Below, piece after piece: positions 28,383 to 36,285 of a stretch of 64,000 bases of DNA. How positions within the stretch are numbered: the stretch's first letter is position 1; the number at the start of each line of letters is the position of its first letter. The translations under genes and the position numbers were made by a program. The notes under the pieces are model-generated. The model searched no databases, was not told the origin of the DNA, and worked only from the letters and a program-made list of their open reading frames with translations. The stretch comes from Caulobacterales bacterium (GTDB lineage: Bacteria > Pseudomonadota > Alphaproteobacteria > Caulobacterales > Aquidulcibacteraceae): positions 44,210 to 108,209 of the forward strand of contig JAFLCU010000013.1 of the NCBI GenBank assembly GCA_017303355.1, given 5' to 3'.

Positions 28383-30331
28383 CGCCCGGCACTCCCGCGC
28401 CGCTGCCGGCGCCAGAACAAGAACAAGCCCGCGCCCGCAACCAGCAGCGGCGCCAGCCAGATATTGATGAACAGAACCAGCGCCTCGACGCGATCGATAT
28501 CGCCGCGCAGATCGCGCTCGACACGGCGTAATTCGCTGCGCACCTCCATGGCGCGCGCGCGGAAACGCTCGATTTCGATGTTCTCTTCCGGCGTCAGCTC
28601 CGCGCCCAGATCGCCCGCGAAGAAACCCGACCCACGGCCCCGCGCTTGCAACTCAGCCAGACGGCCTTCGGTTTCCTGAAGCTCCGCCTGCAATTCTTCC
28701 TGACGGCGCTGGATGCGGCGGGCGGCGTCAGCCTCCATTTGCTCGACCGTGTCCATGCGCCGCAACGACGGCGCGCGCGAGCGCAACGAAACCAGCGCGT
28801 CTGATCCGCCCAGCACATCGATTGCGTTCAACGCGAAAGCGGCGTTGTCGGCCGCCGCCGCGCCATTGTTTGGATCAACGTAAAAATCGTCCGCGAGGAA
28901 ATCGACATCGGCGACGATAACAATTTCCGCCGGCGTCGCCGAGCGCGCGAGATGCTGGGCTGGCGCGGGTGGCGCCAGCGGCGCGGCGACAGGAGCTTCG
29001 CCTTCCACCGGCGCGGACGGCGATGCATCTGCAGGACGGCCCTCAGGATATGCGCTGGTCAAATTGCCGGAGAGACGCAGCGCGACGGTTTCGACGCGTC
29101 CCCCACCTTGGGGCCATGTGCGCATGATTTCGAACGGCGATGGGAATGCCAGTGCGTCGGCCGTGGCCATTCGCATGGTACGGCCGCTGGTGCGCGCCAA
29201 CCACCGGATGCTCACGCCTTCTCGATCGCTCCACGTCAGCGCGCCTGACAAACCGAAATTCACACCACGCCGCAACCACGCCGTCATCAGATCATCACGA
29301 TCGAGATTTTCCTCTTCAGCAGGAATGCCAAAGAGAAGAGGCTGCCGCACCTCGACGGTTTGCCCCGTGCTGGGGTCCTGCGCTGGCACTGGAAGCGCGT
29401 TCCCCAGATCCAGCACGACGCTCGGCGCTAACGCTACACCCCATTGCGCCAACAGGGGCTCGAGCGTTGAGGCGATCGGCATCGGCGCGACGGGATTGAA
29501 AGGATCAAAGCTCGTCTGGCCCTGCTGCTGCGCCATGATGGACGCTGGATCAATCGCGATGAACGCCCGCCCATGGCGCAGAATGAACTGATCGATAGCG
29601 TAGCTTTGCTGGGGCGAAAGCTGGCCGGGATGAATGATCGCCAGCACATCAACGTCGGGAATGTCGACGAAATCGGGCGCGAGCTTCGTCACATCCAGCA
29701 ACCGGCCCATTTCCGTCGCGAACGCCGACTGGCGCATCATCGCCATCGCCGGATCGTTGGCGGCGGCGGGATCGATCGGCAGCGACGTGATCAGCGCCAC
29801 GCGCACGCGATTGGGGTTTTCCAATTCGTAGATCAGCCGCGTGATCTCGTATTCCAGAAACGGCTCGCGCTGTTGCGCGAACATTGGAATGACGCGCTGA
29901 TCATCGATCGCGTTCGCGCCGGCGAGCCCGAAATAAATCGGATCACCGCCTTCCGTGATGCGGAACGGCTCGATGCCGGTTTCGACCGCCTCGTCTTCCG
30001 TTTCGGAAAACGCTTCCACATCGACTTCGACGAAGCGCACGCGCCCGTGCGAGCGCGATGCAAACGTCTGCAGCATCTCGCGCACGCGCCCGGCGTAAGC
30101 CTGCAATTGCGGCGACGCCGATGCGGCGTCACGAGAATAATAGAGCTTAAGCTCCACCGGCTCGTTCAACTCATCCAGCGTGCGCTGCGTGCCTGGGCTC
30201 AACGAATAGAGATGGTTCTCGGTCAGATCGAGACGCCAGCCGCGAAACCAGGAATTGGCGATGACGTTCGCGGATACGAACGAGATGAAGAGCGCCAGGG
30301 CGGCGAACAATGCGAAGCGACGCGCGTTCAT
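28379..30331 (-). CDS. GldG-family ABC transporter auxiliary protein
   Basis: A 650-residue protein: N-terminal membrane helix, SWFRGWRLDLTENHLYSLSPGTQRTLDELNEPVELKLYYS at the start of the extracytoplasmic region (GldG/DUF7088), the VDVEAFSETEDEAVETGI segment, a large soluble domain, a coiled coil (RRIQRRQEELQAELQETEGRL) and a C-terminal helix. It probably works with the adjacent permease and ATPase in envelope transport or remodelling; the cargo is unknown. Confidence 0.88.
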   Translation of the reverse strand: MNARRFALFAALALFISFVSANVIANSWFRGWRLDLTENHLYSLSPGTQRTLDELNEPVELKLYYSRDAASASPQLQAYAGRVREMLQTFASRSHGRVRFVEVDVEAFSETEDEAVETGIEPFRITEGGDPIYFGLAGANAIDDQRVIPMFAQQREPFLEYEITRLIYELENPNRVRVALITSLPIDPAAANDPAMAMMRQSAFATEMGRLLDVTKLAPDFVDIPDVDVLAIIHPGQLSPQQSYAIDQFILRHGRAFIAIDPASIMAQQQGQTSFDPFNPVAPMPIASTLEPLLAQWGVALAPSVVLDLGNALPVPAQDPSTGQTVEVRQPLLFGIPAEEENLDRDDLMTAWLRRGVNFGLSGALTWSDREGVSIRWLARTSGRTMRMATADALAFPSPFEIMRTWPQGGGRVETVALRLSGNLTSAYPEGRPADASPSAPVEGEAPVAAPLAPPAPAQHLARSATPAEIVIVADVDFLADDFYVDPNNGAAAADNAAFALNAIDVLGGSDALVSLRSRAPSLRRMDTVEQMEADAARRIQRRQEELQAELQETEGRLAELQARGRGSGFFAGDLGAELTPEENIEIERFRARAMEVRSELRRVERDLRGDIDRVEALVLFINIWLAPLLVAGAGLFLFWRRQRRGSAGR

Positions 30332-30334
30332 GGC

Positions 30335-31090
30335 TCAGCCTCCCCGCCGCGCATCCACCGCAAGCACGGTGAAGCCCAGACACAGCGCGATCAGCGACGC
30401 GAAATAGAACACGGAGCGGAACTCCACGACGCCACGTTGGGCGGCGTCGAAATGGTGCAGGATCGAGAAGCGCGCGATCGCCTCCGCCAGTCCCCCACCG
30501 ATCACGCCGGAGAAGAAATCCAGCACCAGCGGCAACCCGAGCACCGTCACCAGGAACGAGACCAGCACCGCCAGGACGAAAGCCACGATCTGCGCCGGCG
30601 TCAGCGCCGACATGACAGAGCCTATGGCGATGTAGGCGCCGGCCATCAGAAGGCTTGCGAGATAGGCCGTGAAGATCGCCGCATTGTCGGGCGAGCCCAG
30701 TACGTTGACGGTGATCCAAAGCGGGATCGTCATCAGCAACGCGACAGCCGCGACTGTCCACGCCGCGAGATATTTGCCGAGCACCAGCGACCACGTCGGC
30801 GCCGGCAAGGTCAACAGCAATTCGAGCGCGCCGGATCGCGTTTCTTCCGCCCACATGCGCATCGCGATGGCGGGCAAAAACACCATGAAAATCCATGGAT
30901 GATAGCCAAAGAACCCCGACAAATCGGCCGCGCGCGCGTCGAAGAAACTCGGCGGTATCTGGAACGTGAAGAGCCCAATGGAAAACAAAAACACGGCGAC
31001 GAACACATAGGCCGTCGGCGTCGTCAGATAGGAGAGCAATTCGCGGCGATAGATCGCCAGCATGCTCGAAAGACCAGGCCGCTTCTTCAC
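30335..31090 (-). CDS. ABC transporter permease (GldF/ABC-2 type)
   Basis: A 251-residue protein with six membrane helices. YRRELLSYLTTPTAYVFVAVFLF and AEETRSGALELLLTLPAPTWSLVLGKYLAAW are typical of GldF-type permeases. It overlaps the upstream ATPase gene by four bases. Confidence 0.9.
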   Translation of the reverse strand: MKKRPGLSSMLAIYRRELLSYLTTPTAYVFVAVFLFSIGLFTFQIPPSFFDARAADLSGFFGYHPWIFMVFLPAIAMRMWAEETRSGALELLLTLPAPTWSLVLGKYLAAWTVAAVALLMTIPLWITVNVLGSPDNAAIFTAYLASLLMAGAYIAIGSVMSALTPAQIVAFVLAVLVSFLVTVLGLPLVLDFFSGVIGGGLAEAIARFSILHHFDAAQRGVVEFRSVFYFASLIALCLGFTVLAVDARRGG

Positions 31091-31809
31091 GCGCGCTCCT
31101 CCCCACGCGTCAGCGCCGTGAACGCGCGTTCGAGCGTGCCGTGTTCATCGATCAAGGCTTGCGGCGTCTTGTCGGCGACGATGCGGCCCTGATCGATAAC
31201 GATCGCACGCGTGCATACCGCTTCCACCTCCTCCAGCGAGTGCGTGGAAATGATCAGGCCGCGCTCCTCGCCCAGCTTTCTAATGAGATCGCGCACGGCG
31301 TGGCGCTGGTTGGGATCGAGGCCGTCCGTCGGCTCGTCGAGAATGAGCAGCATCGGATCGTGCAGCAGCGCCGCGGCAAAGCCGACGCGGCGGCGATAGC
31401 CCTTCGACAGCGTCTCGATCGGCCGATCGATGCTGTCGCCCAGGCGTGCGTCTTGGGCGGCGCGGCGCACGGCGTGCCGTGCGGCCTCCCGTGTCATGCC
31501 GCGGGCCTCGGCGACGAAGCGCAGAAAGCTCCACGGCGTCATTTCGCCATAGAGCGGCGCGCCTTCGGGCAGATAGCCGATGCGCTCCTGCGCGCGCCCG
31601 CGCTCGCGCGTGACATCGATGTTGAAAATCTTCGCCACACCTTCGTCGGGCTCAAGATAGCCCGCGATCATGCGCATCGTGGTGGTTTTGCCCGCGCCGT
31701 TGGGGCCAAGAAAACCAACGATCTCGCCTACATCGAGGACGAAGCCGATACCGTCCACGGCGACGCGGCGGCCGAAGGTTTTCCGCAAGCCGTCGACCTG
31801 CAGCAGCAT
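31087..31809 (-). CDS. ABC transporter ATP-binding protein (GldA-like)
   Basis: A 240-residue ATPase: Walker A GPNGAGKTTTMR, Q-loop region YLPEGAPLYGEMT, signature LSKGYRRRVG, Walker B LLILDEPTDGLDP, H-loop STHSL. It is first gene of the operon with permease, GldG-like and DUF4340 proteins. A DnaA-box-like 9-mer overlaps its start codon. Confidence 0.93.
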   Translation of the reverse strand: MLLQVDGLRKTFGRRVAVDGIGFVLDVGEIVGFLGPNGAGKTTTMRMIAGYLEPDEGVAKIFNIDVTRERGRAQERIGYLPEGAPLYGEMTPWSFLRFVAEARGMTREAARHAVRRAAQDARLGDSIDRPIETLSKGYRRRVGFAAALLHDPMLLILDEPTDGLDPNQRHAVRDLIRKLGEERGLIISTHSLEEVEAVCTRAIVIDQGRIVADKTPQALIDEHGTLERAFTALTRGEERA

Positions 31810-32308
31810 GTGGATAGCTATCCCCGTTCAAAAACGAGCGCCGCTCTTAGGGCTGTTTTGGCGAAAACGCCACCGCTTCTTATCCACAGCGCGGCGTTCC
31901 GGAAGCGAATCAGTCTGCGTGATTCCACGACTCGTTGCGTAGCGCTTAACGCGCGTCCTAGGGCGTGCGCGCCTGCGCGCCCGCAGGTTTATCCACAGCA
32001 CTCACACTCGCGCACGCGCGCCGAACGCATAGCGCAAGTCGATTGTTTTATGCGGATTTTCGGGGGCTCAGATACGATAAAGCCCGCGACGTGCGCGGGC
32101 TTTATCAAAGTGTGGCCGGCCGAAGCGCGCACCGGAGGGGGGCTGGGGGGGCTGATGGATTCCCCCGGCACGAGCCTTTCTCCGACCGGCCACGCAGCTA
32201 AGGTCGCTTCCGGTTGGGGCGAGTTCAAGCAGAAAATCAGGCCAAATACCGACCTACGGCATTTGTAATATTCCGCGCGATGCGCTTTGCTCGTCGTAGT
32301 GTGGATAA
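31809..32308. other. Gene-free region with four DnaA-box-like sites; candidate origin or DnaA-binding locus
   Basis: About 500 bases between divergent genes contain no convincing reading frame. Three exact TTATCCACA 9-mers are present: 31880-31888 (+), 31989-31997 (+) and 32300-32308 (-). A fourth site with one mismatch (CTATCCACA on the minus strand) is at 31809-31817. Two stretches are AT-rich for this genome (32041-32060 and 32230-32275). Also present are a 13-bp hairpin at 32076-32106 and an inverted repeat (32112-32123 with 32181-32193). Such clustering is a hallmark of oriC or of DnaA-titrating loci; hemE and other usual alphaproteobacterial oriC neighbours are absent. Confidence 0.5.
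32076..32106. terminator. Bidirectional hairpin inside the DnaA-box region
   Basis: A perfect 13-bp stem (GATAAAGCCCGCG with CGCGGGCTTTATC), loop ACGTG. No gene ends next to it, so it may block transcription entering the intergenic region. Confidence 0.6.
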
Positions 32309-32318
32309 GAGGAGCGAC

Positions 32319-32630
32319 ATGAGCGGTCGCACCGTGTTTTTCGAGCGTCTTGAACTCAATCATCTGATGCGCTTCTACGGTCGCATGGTGGCGGCGGGCG
32401 AATGGCGCGATTACGCGCTTGACGCGCTGCCCGATCGCGCCCTCTTCAGCGTCTATCGCCGCACCAGCGAGGCGCCGCTCTATCAGATCGAGAAATGCCC
32501 GGAGAACGCGCGCAAGCAAGGCGCTTATAGCGTGCGCGCCATCGACGGCCGCGTTTTGCGACGCGGGCACGATTTGGATCGCGTGCTCGCCGTACTGGAA
32601 CCCAAGCGCATGCAGATCGTCGACCAATAA
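32319..32630 (+). CDS. DUF2794 protein
   Basis: A 103-residue protein matching the DUF2794 family, found in alphaproteobacteria: RMVAAGEWRDYALD, SVYRRTSEAPLYQIEKCPENARKQGAYSV and LRRGHDLDRVLAVL are its conserved blocks. Function is unknown. ATG 32319 follows AGAGGAG; a perfect DnaA box (32300-32308) sits directly before this ribosome binding site, so DnaA binding could affect its transcription. Confidence 0.9.
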   Translation: MSGRTVFFERLELNHLMRFYGRMVAAGEWRDYALDALPDRALFSVYRRTSEAPLYQIEKCPENARKQGAYSVRAIDGRVLRRGHDLDRVLAVLEPKRMQIVDQ

Positions 32631-32631
32631 A

Positions 32632-32657
32632 AACGCCCCGGCTTTCACCGGGGCGTT
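32632..32657. terminator. Bidirectional terminator between the DUF2794 gene and the Bax-inhibitor-like gene
   Basis: A perfect 10-bp stem (AACGCCCCGG with CCGGGGCGTT), loop CTTTCA, preceded by an A tract. It serves two converging genes. Confidence 0.75.
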
Positions 32658-32681
32658 GATCAGTTTCAATCCCTAAGTGCA

Positions 32682-33416
32682 TCAGTTGCGCGGCGACATG
32701 ATGCTCAAGATGAATTGGAACAGGTTGATGAAGTTCAGGTACAGGCTGAGCGCACCATAGGTGCTGCCGACGGCCAGTGCGCGTTGGTCGCCGCCAAGCT
32801 GATAATACATGTGCTTCAAGCGCTGCGTATCGAACGCGGTGAGGCCCGCGAACACCAGCACGCCGATCACCGAGATCGCGAAGCTCAGCGCCGAGCTGGC
32901 GATGAACATGTTCACGATCGAGGCGATGATAATGCCGATCAGGCCCATGATCAGGAATGTGCCAAAGCCGCTCAGATCACGCTTGGTGGTGTAGCCCCAG
33001 AGGCTCAAACCGCCGAACGCCGCCGCCGTGACGAAGAACGCCTTGGCGACGATGGTGAAGCCATCCGGAATGCGCGCATAGGTATAGACGATCGCGCCCA
33101 TGCCGACGCCAATCAGCGTGACCACGCTCCAATAGATGAGGTTAGCCGAGGTCGGCGACGGATTGCGCATCGCGAAGCTTGAAATCAGCAGGATCGCCAG
33201 CGGGCCAAACATGACCGCGTACACAACAGGCGCCGTCAGCAGCACGCTATAGAGCGCCGGCGTCGTCCCGACGAACCAAGCCAGCGCGCCCGAAAGCGCC
33301 AAGCCCAAGCCCATCTTGTTGTAGATGCCCAACATAAAGGCCCGCAGGCCGGCATCGACCGCCATGTCCGCGCGCTCGGCCGGGATCGACCGTGTTTGCG
33401 AGTGGTAGTCGCTCAT
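32682..33416 (-). CDS. Bax inhibitor-1/YccA family membrane protein
   Basis: A 244-residue protein with seven membrane helices; GLTAFDTQRLKHMYY near the C-terminus carries the conserved Asp-rich/His region of the BI-1 (TMBIM) family, and YNKMGLGLALSGALAWFV begins the first helix. Homologues form pH-sensitive calcium leak channels or modulate FtsH. ATG 33416 has AAGGAGG upstream. Confidence 0.92.
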   Translation of the reverse strand: MSDYHSQTRSIPAERADMAVDAGLRAFMLGIYNKMGLGLALSGALAWFVGTTPALYSVLLTAPVVYAVMFGPLAILLISSFAMRNPSPTSANLIYWSVVTLIGVGMGAIVYTYARIPDGFTIVAKAFFVTAAAFGGLSLWGYTTKRDLSGFGTFLIMGLIGIIIASIVNMFIASSALSFAISVIGVLVFAGLTAFDTQRLKHMYYQLGGDQRALAVGSTYGALSLYLNFINLFQFILSIMSPRN

Positions 33417-33656
33417 CAAAAACCTCCTTGGCGCGGAGAATACCGCGTCACTGCTGTTATATGGCCACGCCTCCCCCGCTGAGCAAGGAAAACTGGACTT
33501 CGTTCCGGATCACCAACGCCGAAATGGCGAATCGGGAGGGAACCGGATGCCGCCTTGCCGACGTTTCACTTTCCGGGCCCACGCCGCCACTTATTCATGG
33601 GGCGCGTAAGGCTGTGCTCGAATCGCGCTAACCACGAGCGCGGAGGTTAGGCCGGG

Positions 33657-36194
33657 GTGGCTGACGAGAATGATCCAAACCGGCCGGAGGACGATTCTCC
33701 GGCGACGCCCAAGGGCGAAGGCGAAGCCGCGCCTGCGGAGACGCGCGCGCTTCCGCCGGCCGATGACGACATCTTCGAAAGCGAGACGCCGGGCCAAATC
33801 GAGGCGTCAAGCATAGAACCGCCGCCCCAGCCCGAGGCGATCACAAGCGAGGCCGATGAACCGCTCGACGCGCCGGCGCAGTCCGCCGCGCCGGAGCCGG
33901 AGCCGGAACCAGAGCCAGCGCCAGCCGTAGAGGCGCCTGAAGCGCCCCCGATCGCGGCCCGCTTGGAGGGTGATGGGGTCGAGGAGCCCGCGCCCGTGGA
34001 GGCGCGCGAAGACGCCGCGGACATTGGCGGCCCGCCCCCGACCTATTTCCGCGCGGCCGGCGATCCCGACGAGCCCGAGGAAGAGCCGCCGCCGCAAACC
34101 TTCGCGGATAAAGCCCGCGCCAAGGCGATCGAGCTTTGGGGCCAATTCCGCGCCGTCGCCGAGCCCAAATGGGTCGCTTTCTCCGGTGCGGCCCGGGCCT
34201 TTGGCGGTGAAATGTGGAACCGCCTGCGCGGCATCAAGCGTCCCAAGAATGTGCGCGAAGCCGCCGTTTGGGGCGGCTGGCTCGCCGCTGGCGGCTTCGC
34301 CTTCATCGTGGCGTTCTTTGTGTTCGTCACCGCCGGCATGCCCTCCACCGACGATCTCTGGGAAGCGCGCCAAGGCCAGTCGATCACTTATCTTGATCGC
34401 AACGGCCACGTGATCTTGCGCGAAGGCGCGCAAAACGCGCCGCCCGTCGATCTCGCTTCGCTGCCGCCCTACGTGGCGCAAGCCTTTATCGCGATCGAAG
34501 ACCGCCGCTTTTACAATCACCTTGGCGTCGATTTCGGCGGCATGATGCGCGCGGGCGCGGAGAATTTGCGCGCGGGCCGCGTGGTGCAAGGCGGCTCCAC
34601 GATCACGCAACAGCTGGCCAAGAACCTCTTCCTCACCAACGAACGCTCGTGGCGGCGTAAGGCGCAGGAAATCATGTTGGCGTTCTGGCTAGAGAGCCGG
34701 TTCTCCAAGGATGAAATTCTCGCACTTTATCTGAGCCGCGTGTATTTCGGCGCGGGCGCATACGGCGTGGAAGCGGCGGCCGAGCGCTATTTCGACCGCC
34801 CGGCGCGTGAACTTACGCTGCTGCAATCGGCGATGATCGCGGGCCTTGTGAAAGCGCCGTCGCGCCTTAACCCGGCGCGCCAGGATATCGCCGCCGCGCG
34901 CGAACGCGCGACTGTGGTGCTCAACGAAATGGTGGCGATGGGCTTCATCAGCGCCGCCGAGCGCGATGCGGCGCTGCAGGAAGAATTGGTCATCAGCCGC
35001 GAAAATCCGGCGGGCGTGCTCTCCTATTATCGCGACTGGATCGATCCCCTGTTGAACGAGGTCATCGGCGATCAGCGCGACGACTTTATTGTCGAGACCA
35101 CGATCGACATCGCCGCGCAGCGCGCCGCGACCGAGGCGGTTTCAACATTGCTCGACGAACAGGGCGAAGCGCGCCGCGTGAGCCAAGCAGCAGCCATTGC
35201 GCTCGACGATCAAGGCGGCGTGCGCGCCATCGTCGGCGGTCGCGATTACACGCAAAGCCAGTTCAATCGCGCCACGCAAGCGCGCCGCCAGCCGGGCTCC
35301 TCGTTCAAATTCTTCATCTATCTCGCGGCAATGGAGAATGGGCTGACGCCGTGGAGCGTGCGCGAGGACGCGCCGATCACCATTTCCATTCCGGGCCAGC
35401 CCGATTGGACGCCAGGCAATTACACCAACGAATTCCACGGCGCGGTCACGCTCTCGGGCGCCTTCACGCATTCGTTCAACATGGTCGCCATTCGCGTCGC
35501 CAACGAGGTGGGCGGCGACAAGGTGATCGACGTGGCGCGCCGGCTGGGCGTCACCTCGCCGCTCAGCAATTACCATTCGCTGGCGCTGGGCGCCCAGGAA
35601 ATGACGCTGATCGAGATGGTCGGCGCGTACGGCGCCATGGCCGCCGACGGCTATCGCGTCGAGCCACATGGCGTCGCGCGCATCCGCCGCGCCAACAGCA
35701 ATGAGACGATGTGGAGCTGGCGCCCGGAACGACGCGAACGCGTCATCGAAGAACGCCCGATGCGTTACATGAACCAGATGATGGCGCGTGTGGTCTCCGA
35801 AGGCACCGGCACAAGCGCGCGCATCAACGGCTTCCAAGTCGGCGGCAAAACCGGCACCGGCAATGATTATCGCGATGCATGGTTTATTGGATTCACGCCC
35901 GGCATGGTGGGCGGCGTGTGGGTCGGCAACGACAATTTCACCACCACCGCCCGCGTCACCGGCGGCTCGTTGCCGGCACAGATCTGGGCGAATTTCATGC
36001 CGACAGTGCTGCGCAACACCCCGCCGCGTCAGCTCGAAATGCCACGCGACGAAGATTACGATTTGGGAACGCCCGATCCTTCGACGCCGACGTTGACGGC
36101 AGTTGGCGCCCCCATCGGCGCGGTCCTTGGAAATCCGGGCGCGCCGCCGCCCGACAATGAGGATCGATCACTCGATTTTGGTCCCGAGGGCTAG
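33657..36194 (+). CDS. Class A penicillin-binding protein 1A
   Basis: An 845-residue bifunctional peptidoglycan synthase. A roughly 200-residue acidic, Pro-rich cytoplasmic tail (with EPEPEPEP-type runs) precedes one membrane helix (GGFAFIVAFFVFVTAG). The glycosyltransferase domain has EDRRFYNHLGVD (Glu281) and GGSTITQQLAKN; the transpeptidase has SSFK (Ser548 to Lys551), SFN and KTGTGNDYRDAWFIGF. The cytoplasmic tail is much longer than in E. coli PBP1a and may recruit cytoskeletal partners. Start is GTG 33657. Confidence 0.95.
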   Translation: MADENDPNRPEDDSPATPKGEGEAAPAETRALPPADDDIFESETPGQIEASSIEPPPQPEAITSEADEPLDAPAQSAAPEPEPEPEPAPAVEAPEAPPIAARLEGDGVEEPAPVEAREDAADIGGPPPTYFRAAGDPDEPEEEPPPQTFADKARAKAIELWGQFRAVAEPKWVAFSGAARAFGGEMWNRLRGIKRPKNVREAAVWGGWLAAGGFAFIVAFFVFVTAGMPSTDDLWEARQGQSITYLDRNGHVILREGAQNAPPVDLASLPPYVAQAFIAIEDRRFYNHLGVDFGGMMRAGAENLRAGRVVQGGSTITQQLAKNLFLTNERSWRRKAQEIMLAFWLESRFSKDEILALYLSRVYFGAGAYGVEAAAERYFDRPARELTLLQSAMIAGLVKAPSRLNPARQDIAAARERATVVLNEMVAMGFISAAERDAALQEELVISRENPAGVLSYYRDWIDPLLNEVIGDQRDDFIVETTIDIAAQRAATEAVSTLLDEQGEARRVSQAAAIALDDQGGVRAIVGGRDYTQSQFNRATQARRQPGSSFKFFIYLAAMENGLTPWSVREDAPITISIPGQPDWTPGNYTNEFHGAVTLSGAFTHSFNMVAIRVANEVGGDKVIDVARRLGVTSPLSNYHSLALGAQEMTLIEMVGAYGAMAADGYRVEPHGVARIRRANSNETMWSWRPERRERVIEERPMRYMNQMMARVVSEGTGTSARINGFQVGGKTGTGNDYRDAWFIGFTPGMVGGVWVGNDNFTTTARVTGGSLPAQIWANFMPTVLRNTPPRQLEMPRDEDYDLGTPDPSTPTLTAVGAPIGAVLGNPGAPPPDNEDRSLDFGPEG

Positions 36195-36285
36195 AATCTG
36201 GCGCCCTTCGCGGCTGACAGCCCCGTAATCCTTGGTCTAAACTTAAAAGGCGAGGCGCTCGTACCTAGAGCGTTAGGGGTAAAAC

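Noticed and set aside
29573..31192. 539-codon frame opposite the GldG-like and permease genes
   Set aside because: Low-complexity Arg/His/Gln protein antisense to three well-supported overlapping genes.
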